From Actinomycetota bacterium (GTDB lineage Bacteria; Actinomycetota; Actinomycetes; Nanopelagicales; Nanopelagicaceae), in the NCBI GenBank assembly GCA_947377725.1, contig CANCGX010000004.1:1-55890 (forward strand): a stretch of DNA of 55,890 bases. The letters are read 5' to 3'. Shown one piece after another: positions 1 through 8,278 of the stretch. Made by a program: the position numbers and the translations under genes. Position 1 is the first letter of the stretch. Every line of letters starts with the position of its first letter. The notes beneath the pieces are model-generated. The model was given only the letters and a program-made list of their open reading frames with translations, searched no databases and was not told the DNA's origin.

Positions 1-192
1 GTGGCAGACGAGATTTATCTTGTTGGTGCCGGGAAAGGGAAAGCAAGCGCAGTTGGAAACTTTGTTAGTTACCTTCGCAAACAGCATCCAATGTATGCCG
101 AAAGAGTACGCCGAATTGAGACCGTTGATTTAGAGAATCTGACAGAGGCGGAAGTCATGGCTGCAGGCAGAAAGATGTTTTTAAGGCCGTAA
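1..192 (+). CDS. C-terminal end of an unidentified protein, possibly a baeRF (bacterial eRF1-like) family protein (5' partial)
   Basis: The window opens inside this reading frame; 63 residues remain before a TAA stop. The first codon is GTG, but the sequence reads like the end of a longer protein and I treat it as truncated by the window edge. The segment VGAGKGKASAVGNFVSYL followed by an LTEAEVMAAGRKMF-like tail resembles, from memory, the C-terminal end of bacterial release-factor-1-like (baeRF, 'host attachment') proteins common in Actinobacteria. That match is tentative. It lies 93 bases upstream of the DeoR gene, which appears to have its own promoter, so it need not belong to the same operon. 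Confidence 0.4.
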   Translation: MADEIYLVGAGKGKASAVGNFVSYLRKQHPMYAERVRRIETVDLENLTEAEVMAAGRKMFLRP

Positions 193-218
193 CCCACGCT
201 TAGCTGAGCCAAGTTGAT

Positions 219-285
219 GTTAATTAATGTGAAAAATTAACAAAATAGCGTTGTTTTTTGTGAATTGAAAGAATAACCTCGGGGA
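219..285 (+). promoter_or_regulatory. Promoter of the DeoR operon with an upstream inverted repeat (possible operator)
   Basis: A -35-like TTGTTT (251-256) and -10-like TAACCT (274-279) are separated by 17 nt. The -10 box ends exactly 6 nt before the ATG at 286, so the transcript would begin at or next to the start codon. Just upstream is a perfect 7-bp inverted repeat, GTTAATT (219-225) and AATTAAC (235-241), with a 9-nt spacer. This is a reasonable site for binding by the adjacent DeoR protein, but no binding evidence exists. Confidence 0.5.
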
Positions 286-1071
286 ATGAGCTCGGACCTG
301 CGCAGAGCGAGAATATTGGCAAAGCTCAATGCTGCCGGCCAGGCCAACATTTCTGATTTAGCTGAAGAGTTCGATCTCTCAGAAATGACAATCCGCCGCG
401 ATCTTGAGGCTTTGGAATTCGGTGGCCATGCCCGCCGCGTCCGCGGAGGGGCTATTGCTGCTCAAAGTCGATCGTATGAGCCACCTATCCTGCTCAGGGC
501 CACACAAGAGCATGCTGCAAAAGTTCGAATAGGTCACGCTGCTGCTGAATTACTTGCGGATGGCGAGACTGCCATTATCGATGTAGGAACGACAACGCTG
601 GAAATGGCAAGAGCAATAGATCCGAAGCTCGTGTTAACAGTGATTACAAGTTCTCTTCGCATCGCAACAGAATTGACCAACAAACCTCAGATTCGCACAA
701 TCGTCACTGGTGGAGTTGTCCGGAAAGGTGAATTGAGTTTGATTGGGGCAAGAGCCGAAGGCTCCTTCGCAGATTTGAATTGTGATTCTGTTTTTCTTGG
801 AGTAGCTGGCATTTCAGCAACGAAAGGACTCACTGAATATAACTTGGAAGATACGCGGGTAAAGCAAGAGGCCATCAAAGCTGCAAGTCGAGTAATTGTG
901 CTCGCCGATGCTTCCAAAATCGGAAGAGTTGCATTCGCATCTGTGACTTCATTAAAAGAAGTAGACATCCTGGTAACAAACGCTGCTCCGGCAAGTGAGG
1001 AAATTAAAAAAATCAAACGCCTCGGAATAGATGTAATCCATGTTGAACCAATCGCTCAGGAAGGTAAGTAA
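286..1071 (+). CDS. DeoR-family transcriptional regulator of the adjacent sugar operon
   Basis: This is a 261-residue DeoR/GlpR-type regulator of normal family length. Residues about 5-57 form the winged helix-turn-helix (ISDLAEEFDLSEMTIRRDLE is the typical recognition part), followed by the VRGGAIA hinge. The remainder is the sugar-phosphate-sensing DeoRC domain, with the phosphosugar-site motif DVGTTTLEMA and a later LADASKIGR. The family usually represses a neighbouring sugar operon until a phosphorylated intermediate binds. It is the first gene of an operon; its TAA overlaps the ATG of the BtpA gene by one base (TAATG). The effector and targets are unknown; the downstream kinase suggests a phosphorylated sugar or polyol. 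Confidence 0.9.
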   Translation: MSSDLRRARILAKLNAAGQANISDLAEEFDLSEMTIRRDLEALEFGGHARRVRGGAIAAQSRSYEPPILLRATQEHAAKVRIGHAAAELLADGETAIIDVGTTTLEMARAIDPKLVLTVITSSLRIATELTNKPQIRTIVTGGVVRKGELSLIGARAEGSFADLNCDSVFLGVAGISATKGLTEYNLEDTRVKQEAIKAASRVIVLADASKIGRVAFASVTSLKEVDILVTNAAPASEEIKKIKRLGIDVIHVEPIAQEGK

Positions 1072-1874
1072 TGTCCCGCTTCAAGAAGATTTTTCCATCA
1101 GTCAATAAACCTCTCATCGCAATGGCTCACGTTCCGCCGTTACCTGGAACTCCGCTTTACGATGCAGCTGCAGGAATACAAGGCTTAATTGATCATGTGA
1201 AGCGAGATACTGAACAACTGTTAAAAGCTGGTTTCGATGCCATTCTTTTCTGCAACGAAGGTGACCGTCCTTACCAATTGAATGCTGGACTCGAAGCGTC
1301 TGCAGTGATGACTCGAGTGGTAACGGAATGCAAACCAACTGATATTCCTTTTGGAGTAGATTTTCTTTGGGACGAGCAATGTGCGATGGCAATTGCTATT
1401 GGGAGCAGCGCCTGGTTTATGCGCGAAGTAATCACTGGAACGTGGGAATCGGATATGGGTCTTTGGCAACCAGATGCTGCAACGCTTCTGCGAAATAGAA
1501 GAGCATTCGGTCGCGAAGACCTGGCCATTTTTGCAAATATCACGCCCGAATTCGCCTCAAATATCGGCCAGCGAACTCCTGCCCAAATGGCTAAGTCCAC
1601 TCTGGTTTCAAGTCTTCCAGATGTAATTTTGGTATCAGGACCAATGGCAGGCAGTGAACCTGATGTTAGAACTGTTGCAGATGTTCGCGAAGCCGTTGAT
1701 AAAGATGTACCTGTTCTTCTAAATACAGGGGCAAAATCGGGAACCATCAAGGAATTCTTCAAATACGCAGATGGCTGCATTGTTGGTAGTGATTTGAAGC
1801 GAGATGGATATACCTGGAATGAAGTTGATCCGGAGCGAGCCAAACGCTTTATTGATGCGGCGCGAAGTGCCTAA
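1071..1874 (+). CDS. BtpA/SgcQ-family protein (TIM-barrel, unknown reaction)
   Basis: The 267-residue protein begins with the family-typical sequence PLIAMAHVPPLPGTP and has a glycine-rich phosphate-loop-like end (VLLNTGAKSGTIKEFF, then DGCIVGSDLKRDG). BtpA was named for a role in photosystem I stability in cyanobacteria. In heterotrophs, members such as SgcQ sit in sugar operons and are presumed (beta/alpha)8-barrel enzymes of unresolved activity. The gene is sandwiched between a DeoR regulator and an FGGY kinase, so a role in carbohydrate catabolism (isomerase, epimerase or aldolase-like) is inferred. It overlaps the kinase start by 8 nt if the GTG at 1867 is used. Confidence 0.85.
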   Translation: MSRFKKIFPSVNKPLIAMAHVPPLPGTPLYDAAAGIQGLIDHVKRDTEQLLKAGFDAILFCNEGDRPYQLNAGLEASAVMTRVVTECKPTDIPFGVDFLWDEQCAMAIAIGSSAWFMREVITGTWESDMGLWQPDAATLLRNRRAFGREDLAIFANITPEFASNIGQRTPAQMAKSTLVSSLPDVILVSGPMAGSEPDVRTVADVREAVDKDVPVLLNTGAKSGTIKEFFKYADGCIVGSDLKRDGYTWNEVDPERAKRFIDAARSA

Positions 1875-3357
1875 TACAAGATCTGGGTTTCTTCTTGGGG
1901 TGGATTTGGGTTCATCTGGGTTGAAAGCAATCTTGTTACATCCTGAAAAAGGAATCTCTGCTGTTTCTTCCAAGCCCCTCCAACTTTTTAGCGATAACCC
2001 AGGTTGGTCGGAAGCAGATCCAGTCGAGTGGTGGAAAGCGCTTTGCAGTGTGGTTCCTGAATTACTGAATGCGGCCGGATGTGCCGCTTCCGACATCAGT
2101 GCGATTGCAATATCAGGAATGGTCCCTGCAGTCGTGATTGCAGATGCAAAGGGCAATGCCTTGCGCAGAGCGATGCTTCAAAACGATGCCCGTGCAACGA
2201 AAGAAATCAAATCTCTAGCTAAGCAAATGTCAGGATTCGACTTCTTAAAATTGACCGGTTCACAACTAACTCAGCAGTCGGTTGCGCCAACAGCAATTTG
2301 GTTAGCTCATAACGAAGCAGATATCTGGAATCGCACAAAAATGATTATGGGTTCTTATGATTGGATGTCGGTAAAACTCGGAGCAGAACCACATGTTGAA
2401 TTAAATTGGGCGATCGAAAGTGGTCTTTACGGATGGGATCGAAATCCCATCACGCTACTTTTGGATTCAACTGAAATTACGTGGCCAGAGTTGCTCCCCG
2501 CAAAACGTTCCGGCACTTTGGTTGGAACTATCAACGCGATTGCTGCTTCCGAGACGGGCCTCGCCGCCGGCACTGAAATCTATGTTGGTGGAGCAGATCA
2601 TGTCTTGTCTGCATATGGCGCTGGTTTAGTAACGCATGGAGATTGCCTTGTGAAGCTCGGCGGTGCTGGGGACATTCTTGCCGTGAGTGATGAATTCTTT
2701 ATTGATCCGCGCCTTTATCTAGATGCTCACCCAATAGAAGGAAAATGGTTGCCAAACGGATGCATGGCCACAAGCGGATCTGTCCTTCGCTGGGAACAGC
2801 ATCTTCTCGGTGACGTTGATATTCAACTCCTGGATGCAGAAGCGTCAACGAGCAAACCAGGGGCCCTTCTTTCTCTTCCTTACTTTCTTGGTGAAAAATC
2901 GCCACTACACGATCCTGACTTGCGCGGCGTCATTGCTGGTTTGCACCTTGGCACAACCCGGGGAGATCTACACCGGTCATTCCTTGAATGCATTGCCTAT
3001 GGTTTTAAACAGCATTTCGACGTATTTGCCGAAGGCGGATTAGTTATTCAAAATTGCACGGTTACTAACGGCGGTTCAAAATCACGTTTATGGCGGGAAA
3101 TCTTGGCTGATGTTCTTGGACGAAATCTAACTTCGATTATCAATCATCCAGGTGCCTCTTTTGGCGCTGCGGTCGCCGCCGGCATTGGCTGTGGAGTCAT
3201 TGACGATTGGAATTTTGTTAAGGGAGCGCTCGAGGCAGGCGAAATCATTGAACCCAACTTAAAAAATCGGGTTCTCTATTTAGATCGTTATGAAATGTAC
3301 AAAGAACTTCAAATTTCAACTGTTGATATTTCCCACAAGCTTGCCTGGACGAAATGA
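1867..3357 (+). CDS. FGGY-family carbohydrate kinase (xylulokinase-like)
   Basis: The 496-residue protein is an ASKHA-fold sugar kinase. The N-terminal phosphate-1 loop reads LLGVDLGSSGLKAILL, the first FGGY domain contains WSEADPVEWW and a substrate-side segment ISGMVPAVV, and the C-terminal domain carries NGGSKSRLWREILADVLG and GASFGAAVAAG near the adenosine site. I chose GTG at 1867 rather than the ATG at 1804 because FGGY kinases begin only a few residues before the phosphate loop, and the earlier start would overlap BtpA by 71 nt. The substrate cannot be read from sequence; a pentulose, hexulose or polyol is plausible. The gene is translationally coupled to btpA and followed 11 nt later by the SDR gene. 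Confidence 0.85.
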   Translation: MPNTRSGFLLGVDLGSSGLKAILLHPEKGISAVSSKPLQLFSDNPGWSEADPVEWWKALCSVVPELLNAAGCAASDISAIAISGMVPAVVIADAKGNALRRAMLQNDARATKEIKSLAKQMSGFDFLKLTGSQLTQQSVAPTAIWLAHNEADIWNRTKMIMGSYDWMSVKLGAEPHVELNWAIESGLYGWDRNPITLLLDSTEITWPELLPAKRSGTLVGTINAIAASETGLAAGTEIYVGGADHVLSAYGAGLVTHGDCLVKLGGAGDILAVSDEFFIDPRLYLDAHPIEGKWLPNGCMATSGSVLRWEQHLLGDVDIQLLDAEASTSKPGALLSLPYFLGEKSPLHDPDLRGVIAGLHLGTTRGDLHRSFLECIAYGFKQHFDVFAEGGLVIQNCTVTNGGSKSRLWREILADVLGRNLTSIINHPGASFGAAVAAGIGCGVIDDWNFVKGALEAGEIIEPNLKNRVLYLDRYEMYKELQISTVDISHKLAWTK

Positions 3358-3368
3358 GGATGGAATAA

Positions 3369-4133
3369 ATGACACAACAAATTGCTGTTGTAACAGGAGC
3401 CGGTTCTGGAATAGGCGCAGCAACAGCGCGGGAACTAGGCTCTCGTGGTTATCACGTGATAGTGACTGATATAAATCTGGCTTCAGCAGAGAAGGTTGCT
3501 GGAGAGATTGCATCGGCTGAAGCCGCATCCCTTGATGTTACCAATCCAGACTCGTCAACAAATCTTGTAAAAGATATTGTTGCTAAACATGGTCGTATTG
3601 ATGTTTGGGTATCAAACGCGGGAATTTCAAAGATGCAAAAGTTCGTCGATATATCGCCAGAAGATTTGCGCAGAACATTCGAAGTGAATACCTACGGGAT
3701 CTTTTTCTGTGGTCAAGCAGTTGCACGCGCAATGATTTCTTTGGGAATCAAAGGTCGAATTATCAATACAGCTTCGATGGCGGCTAAGCAGGGTCGTGTC
3801 CCATTCCTAGCCGACTACGTAGCAAGTAAATTTGCCGTGCTTGGCCTTACGCAATCCATGGCATTTGAACTGGCACCTCACGGAATTCTGGTCAACTGCG
3901 TCTGCCCGGGTTTTGTTGCTACACCTATGCAAGATCGTGAATTGGCGTGGGAAGCGCAACTTCGCGGAAGCGACCCTGAGAGCGTCAAAAAACTATGGAT
4001 TAATGACACTCCACTTGCGCGACTGGAAACTCCAGAGGATGTAGCGCGAGTTATTGCTTTCCTAGCAGGAAGCGATTCAAGTTTCATCACGGGTGAAGCA
4101 GTTTCGGTCAATGGTGGTGCATACATGGATTGA
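3369..4133 (+). CDS. Short-chain dehydrogenase/reductase (SDR, classical)
   Basis: This is a 254-residue classical SDR with the Rossmann motif TGAGSGIG near residue 10, the NAG motif (VSNAGIS) near 85, a catalytic Ser in INTASMAAKQG, the YxxxK pair in DYVASK, and a C-terminal GEAVSVNGGAYMD of the kind seen in sugar-alcohol and glucose dehydrogenases. It would oxidise or reduce a sugar, polyol or keto-sugar with NAD(P). A GGATGGA ribosome site precedes the ATG. As the last gene of the DeoR-BtpA-kinase operon, it probably supplies or consumes the ketose substrate of the kinase. The specific substrate is unknown. Confidence 0.88.
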   Translation: MTQQIAVVTGAGSGIGAATARELGSRGYHVIVTDINLASAEKVAGEIASAEAASLDVTNPDSSTNLVKDIVAKHGRIDVWVSNAGISKMQKFVDISPEDLRRTFEVNTYGIFFCGQAVARAMISLGIKGRIINTASMAAKQGRVPFLADYVASKFAVLGLTQSMAFELAPHGILVNCVCPGFVATPMQDRELAWEAQLRGSDPESVKKLWINDTPLARLETPEDVARVIAFLAGSDSSFITGEAVSVNGGAYMD

Positions 4134-4253
4134 AAAACCACATGAAAGCAAAACTCAATAACGCCATAATCTCTTAGCGGAGAAATCCGGCTAATCCCTA
4201 ACTAAACAATAAAACTTATTTCTACTCAAATTTCTCAATTTAGAGGAGTACAA

Positions 4254-5717
4254 ATGCCGTTTAATGACAATCAAGATATACAGGAAGATAAGGCGCTTAG
4301 CGCTTTCGGGTATAAGGAAGAGCTGCAGCGAACAATGGGTGGTTTTTCATCCTTCGCTTTAGCTTTCTCCATGATTAGCGTTACAACAACTGTATTTACC
4401 CTCTTCGCGCAACCATTTCAGACAATTGGTGGAATCGCGATCTGGCTCTGGTTACCTGTTATTGCAGGAACCCTATTGCTCGCTTCAGTCTATGGTCATC
4501 TAGCTGTTCGACTACCAATTACTGGATATGCCTACCATTGGGCATCTCGCCTCACGAATCCAACTTTTGGTTGGTTCACTGGGTGGAATGCGCTCCTGTG
4601 TCAGTTCGTAGGATCCGCTGGTATCGCTGTTGCTCTGGCTTCAGTGTTTGCACCTGATTTTTGGCATAACCCAACACATTCCAACATCATTATGTTGTCA
4701 GGAATTGGAATTGTTTTCGCAGTAGTCGTAAACATAATTTCAATCAAACTGACAGCTCGTATCAACAACGGTGGAGCTGCTGTTGAACTAGTCGGAACTA
4801 TCGGTCTCACAGCAATTCTGGGTATCGGTATTGCATTCTTCGCTCAAAAGCAGGGTGCAAGCATTCTCTTCCAACACGGTTCATCAACTGGTGGAAAGAT
4901 AAATATCACCGCAATTGCAACCGCCCTTCTTCTTCCAATCTGGACAATCGCCGGATGGGAAGGTTCAGCCGATCTTGCAGAAGAAACGCATGATCCTCGT
5001 AAAGTTGCTCCTCAAGCGATGAAGCGTTCGGTTATCGTTTCAGGACTTGCCGGACTTGGAGTTTTCGCAATTTTCGCGATGGCTATCCCAGGCAAGATTG
5101 GCGACACAGTAAATTCAACGTCATCTAATCCAATGATCTCAATTTTCAAAGCACATTTTGGACAAACTGGCGGATTCTTGTTGCAGGTAGTCTGTTTCGT
5201 TTCAATGTTCTCATGCTTGCTTGCAAACGTGACCGTTGCAACTCGTACTTGCTACTCATTATCACGTGACAACATGCTTCCTTTCTCAAAGGTCTTCTCA
5301 AAGGTTAACCCAAAGACTAAGACTCCAATTGCTGCAGTTCTTCTTGTTGGCGCCTTCGCAATTGGCGTTACATTCCTTTCGTCGGGAATCGCTTCACAAG
5401 TACTTGGAATTGTTAGCGTTGTTCTTTACATTACCTACGGTTCGGTGCTTGTAGCGACCGTTATTGGTGCAAAAAATAATAGAATCCCAAGTGCTCCTGC
5501 CAATTACTATGACATGGGTAAGAAACTCGTACCACTCAGCATGGTTGGTATTGTTTGGGCAATTATCGTAGTTCTCTGCATGACGCTTCCTGCTGGAAGC
5601 CATGTAGTTGCCAAGATGGCCGTGTACTTCGAACTTGCCGCGGTTGTGTGGTATTTCGTTGCACTCAGGTCCCGATTGAAGAACGGAACAGCTGGACCGT
5701 TCCGCACTAATAAGTAA
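4254..5717 (+). CDS. APC-superfamily amino acid/polyamine permease
   Basis: This is a 487-residue multi-spanning membrane protein of the amino acid-polyamine-organocation superfamily. The N-terminal helix-1 region (TMGGFSSFALAFSMISVTT) and the segment SVYGHLAVRLPITGYAYHW are family hallmarks. The cytoplasmic loop WEGSADLAEETHDPRKVAPQAM is typical of the GABA/choline/basic amino acid branch. The protein probably imports an amine or amino acid by proton symport. A strong ribosome site (AGAGGAG) lies 7 nt upstream of ATG. The gene is flanked by its own 120-bp upstream region and by a strong terminator, so it is probably monocistronic. The substrate is not determinable; neither neighbouring operon gives a convincing clue. 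Confidence 0.85.
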   Translation: MPFNDNQDIQEDKALSAFGYKEELQRTMGGFSSFALAFSMISVTTTVFTLFAQPFQTIGGIAIWLWLPVIAGTLLLASVYGHLAVRLPITGYAYHWASRLTNPTFGWFTGWNALLCQFVGSAGIAVALASVFAPDFWHNPTHSNIIMLSGIGIVFAVVVNIISIKLTARINNGGAAVELVGTIGLTAILGIGIAFFAQKQGASILFQHGSSTGGKINITAIATALLLPIWTIAGWEGSADLAEETHDPRKVAPQAMKRSVIVSGLAGLGVFAIFAMAIPGKIGDTVNSTSSNPMISIFKAHFGQTGGFLLQVVCFVSMFSCLLANVTVATRTCYSLSRDNMLPFSKVFSKVNPKTKTPIAAVLLVGAFAIGVTFLSSGIASQVLGIVSVVLYITYGSVLVATVIGAKNNRIPSAPANYYDMGKKLVPLSMVGIVWAIIVVLCMTLPAGSHVVAKMAVYFELAAVVWYFVALRSRLKNGTAGPFRTNK

Positions 5718-5724
5718 CTAATAC

Positions 5725-5769
5725 AAAAAGACCCCTGCTTCGTTGTTTAAACGAGTCAGGGGTCTTTTT
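5725..5769. terminator. Bidirectional intrinsic terminator between the permease and tRNA-Tyr
   Basis: A 13-bp stem, AAAAAGACCCCTG (5725-5737) pairing with CAGGGGTCTTTTT (5757-5769), is extended by further partial pairing around an inner TTTAA loop. The stem is flanked by A-runs and T-runs, so it gives a U-tract on both strands. It can end the permease transcript on + and the tRNA-Tyr transcript on -. Confidence 0.85.
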
Positions 5770-5775
5770 CTTGAA

Positions 5776-5860
5776 TGGTGGCTGGTGAAGGATTTGAACC
5801 TTCGAAGGCGTTGCCGGCGGATTTACAGTCCGCTCCCATTGGCCGCTCGGGCAACCAGCC
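5776..5860 (-). tRNA. tRNA-Tyr (anticodon GTA), CCA encoded
   Basis: On the minus strand the gene begins GGCTGGT and ends ACCAGCC-A-CCA, a 7-bp acceptor stem with encoded CCA. The anticodon arm GCGGA-CTGTAAA-TCCGC gives anticodon GTA. A long variable arm (class II) is present, as expected for bacterial tRNA-Tyr. The T arm contains GGTTCAAATCC. GUN anticodons such as this one are the natural sites for queuosine, which is relevant to the salvage protein at 22952-23947. The shared terminator lies immediately downstream. Confidence 0.95.
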
Positions 5861-5977
5861 AGGTTGTTATGCAGCTGGCGAATAGTAGCGAAGGACTCCT
5901 CGTTGGGTCTAATCCGCTCATTTTTTCCGTTACATATCGGTTACCAATCTGTTATTTAAGCACGATACGTTTCTCCC

Positions 5978-7000
5978 ATGTCACGTACAAAACTTGAAAG
6001 CTTTCCAAAGGTCTCTCTGACCTTCGGCCCATCTCCCATTCATCGCCTTGATCGCCTTTCAGAGCATTTAGGTGGAGATGTTGAAATTTGGGCAAAACGC
6101 GAAGATGTGAATTCCGCCCTTGCGTATGGTGGAAACAAAACACGAAAGCTGGAGTACCTTGCGGCAGATGCATTGGAGCAGGGTTGCGACACATTGGTTT
6201 CAATCGGTGGAGTTCAATCAAATCACACTCGCCAAGTAGCAGCGGTTTCCGCACACCTAGGTTTGAAGTGTGTTCTCGTTCAAGAACATTGGGTTGATTG
6301 GAACGAAGTAAATTACGAAAAGACAGGCAATATTTTATTGTCTCGGATCATGGGTGCAGATGTTCGATTGAACGCTGCAGGATTTGATATCGGCTTTAGA
6401 AAGTCTTGGGAAGATGCTCTTGCTGAAGTAATCGCAAATGGCGGGAAGCCTTACGCGATTCCTGCTGGAGCTTCAGATCACGCGCTCGGTGGACATGGAT
6501 TTGCGGGCTGGGCCTTTGAAGTTGAAGATCAAGAGAAAGCTCTCGGATTCACATTCGACAACATCATCGTTTGTTCTGTTACAGGATCAACACAGGGTGG
6601 AATGATCGCCGGTTTTGCACACTCAAATCGCGCACAATCAGTTCTTGGAATTGATGCCTCTGCAACAGTGGAAAAGACTTGGGAGCAAATCAAGCGAATT
6701 GCTTCTCGCACCGCAGAAGCAATTGAACTTGGACGTCCACTCGATGATTCAGAAATCGTTTTGCTTGATCGTTGGCATGATGACATTTATGGCATTGCAA
6801 GTGAACATACAATCGAAGCAATCCGATTGCTCGGTAGAACAGAAGGCGTCATTGTTGATCCGGTTTATGAGGGTAAGTCAATGGCTGCTCTCATCGATCT
6901 CATTAAAGAGGGCTACTTCCCTAAAGGCAGCAAGGTTCTTTATGCCCACCTCGGCGGACAGCCAGCAATCAACGGCTACACAACAGCCTTCGATAAGTAA
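5978..7000 (+). CDS. acdS: 1-aminocyclopropane-1-carboxylate (ACC) deaminase
   Basis: This is a 340-residue fold-type II PLP enzyme that converts ACC to 2-oxobutyrate and ammonia. It follows the Pseudomonas AcdS pattern closely, with a constant 3-residue offset: the PLP lysine is K54 in GGNKTRKLEY, the ring-opening-site Ser is S81 in GGVQSNHTRQ, and Y297-E298 lie in DPVYEGKSM with L325 in YAHLGG. The Glu and Leu at these last positions separate true ACC deaminases from the closely related D-cysteine desulfhydrases, so deaminase activity is favoured. No Shine-Dalgarno is visible; a -10-like TACGTT (5966-5971) ends 6 nt before ATG, suggesting a leaderless mRNA. It converges on the next gene with 12 nt between the stops. 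Confidence 0.88.
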   Translation: MSRTKLESFPKVSLTFGPSPIHRLDRLSEHLGGDVEIWAKREDVNSALAYGGNKTRKLEYLAADALEQGCDTLVSIGGVQSNHTRQVAAVSAHLGLKCVLVQEHWVDWNEVNYEKTGNILLSRIMGADVRLNAAGFDIGFRKSWEDALAEVIANGGKPYAIPAGASDHALGGHGFAGWAFEVEDQEKALGFTFDNIIVCSVTGSTQGGMIAGFAHSNRAQSVLGIDASATVEKTWEQIKRIASRTAEAIELGRPLDDSEIVLLDRWHDDIYGIASEHTIEAIRLLGRTEGVIVDPVYEGKSMAALIDLIKEGYFPKGSKVLYAHLGGQPAINGYTTAFDK

Positions 7001-7012
7001 TCTGGTTTTAAC

Positions 7013-8218
7013 TTAAGAACGAGCAATTTCATCGAGAGCGCCAACTAAGCGATCGACGTCATCTTTCGTTGTGTAGGGTGCAAGTCCTGCTCGGACTGCG
7101 CCGGTGTCACCAAGACCCAACGCGCGTGAGCATTCAAGTGCATAAAAGTTGCTTGCTGGTGCATTGATATTTCGTTGCGCCAGAGCCTTGTAGACATCAA
7201 CACTTGCTTTATTTCCTAGCTGGAAAAATAACGTCGGAGTGCGGTCAGTCGCACTTCCAAAGCACGTAATCCCTGGAATAGAGGTAATTTCTCTGCGTAA
7301 GTGAGCAAAGAGCTCCTGCTCGTATTCATCAAGAGAATTCATACTGAAAAGAATTTTCTCACGTCGCGTTCCAGCTGCGGCTGCGTCCAATCCTGCTGTG
7401 TAATTGATGGCTGCCGTTGCTCCAGCCATTATTTCGTATGGAAGAGTTCCAAATTCAAATCTCTCCGGAACGTCCATCGTGGATGGAAGAAGTTTGTCAT
7501 TGTGAAGCGATTCAAGAAGTGCAGGATCTGCAATCATTGAACCACAGTGTGGTCCAAGCATTTTGTACGACGAAAATCCAAAGAAATCTGCTCCAATAGC
7601 TTTTACATCAATTGGCGCATGTGGCGTTAAATGAACTCCATCGACAGCAAATAGAGCGCCTACTTTATGCACTTCTTTTCCGATTGCTGAAAGATTTGGT
7701 TTCGTGCCGATAACATTTGAAGCACCTGTTATTGAAACAAATTTCGTTTTATTTGATAATTGATTCGCAACTTCTTCGACTGAGAGCTCCCCAGTTGTTG
7801 TATCAAACTTTGCCCACTTGACCGTTGCGCCGCGAGCTTCAGCAGCTTGAATCCAAGGACGTACATTCGAATCGTGATCTAAATTTGAAACTACTATTTC
7901 ATCTCCTGGTCCCCAGGATTTTGAAATGGTTCGTGAAAAATCATAAACAAGTTGAGTCCAGCTTCTGCCGTAGACAACGCCTTTGGCTTCTCCCCCGACT
8001 AAATCGGCAACTGCGCTGCGGTATTCAAGAACAATCTCATTGGCATTTCTCTCGGATTCAGTCGTAACTCCGCGATTAGAAAGCGGAGAAATCAAAGCGT
8101 GAGAGATCGCCTGCGCGACTGGCGTAGGGGTTTGGCTACCTCCTGGACCGTCAAAGAATGCAGTTCCTGAATAAAGCGAAGGGAAATCAGCGCGAATTTT
8201 TTCAACGTTATATGCCAT
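7013..8218 (-). CDS. Cysteine desulfurase-like class V aminotransferase
   Basis: This 401-residue PLP-dependent class V aminotransferase belongs to the cysteine desulfurase-like subgroup. The N-terminal FDGPGGSQTPTPV is characteristic. The PLP-binding region includes ITGASNVIGT, the Asp of FAVDGVHLTPH, and the Schiff-base Lys in FFGFSSYKMLGPHCG. Members are often annotated as cysteine desulfurases but lack a proven substrate, and no Fe-S assembly or sulfur-transfer gene is adjacent. The promoter looks leaderless: on the minus strand TAGGCT ends exactly 6 nt before ATG, with ATGACA 17 nt further up. It is divergent from psuG with a 60-bp shared region. Confidence 0.82.
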   Translation of the reverse strand: MAYNVEKIRADFPSLYSGTAFFDGPGGSQTPTPVAQAISHALISPLSNRGVTTESERNANEIVLEYRSAVADLVGGEAKGVVYGRSWTQLVYDFSRTISKSWGPGDEIVVSNLDHDSNVRPWIQAAEARGATVKWAKFDTTTGELSVEEVANQLSNKTKFVSITGASNVIGTKPNLSAIGKEVHKVGALFAVDGVHLTPHAPIDVKAIGADFFGFSSYKMLGPHCGSMIADPALLESLHNDKLLPSTMDVPERFEFGTLPYEIMAGATAAINYTAGLDAAAAGTRREKILFSMNSLDEYEQELFAHLRREITSIPGITCFGSATDRTPTLFFQLGNKASVDVYKALAQRNINAPASNFYALECSRALGLGDTGAVRAGLAPYTTKDDVDRLVGALDEIARS

Positions 8219-8278
8219 GTCTCTAGCCTATTTCTATCGCATTACCCTGTCATCACTTTCTGGCGGTAATCTGAGGCA
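8219..8278. promoter_or_regulatory. Divergent promoter region, desulfurase-like gene / psuG
   Basis: The 60-bp spacer carries a minus-strand -10 TAGGCT (complement at 8225-8230) with -35 ATGACA (complement at 8248-8253, spacing 17), and a plus-strand -10 TAATCT (8267-8272). Both -10 boxes end exactly 6 nt before their start codons, consistent with leaderless transcripts in both directions. For psuG a TGAGG run (8272-8276) sits too close to the ATG to act as an ordinary ribosome site. Confidence 0.5.

Noticed and set aside
1271..1843. 190-codon minus-strand open frame opposite btpA
   Set aside because: It lies wholly antisense to a well-supported gene, has no recognisable domain and no ribosome site; it is a shadow frame.
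1804..1866. N-terminal extension of the FGGY kinase from ATG 1804
   Set aside because: It would overlap btpA by 71 nt and add residues not found before the phosphate loop in the family.
5776..5860. tRNA-Leu or tRNA-Ser because of the long variable arm
   Set aside because: The anticodon loop CTGTAAA gives GTA (Tyr), and bacterial tRNA-Tyr is also class II.
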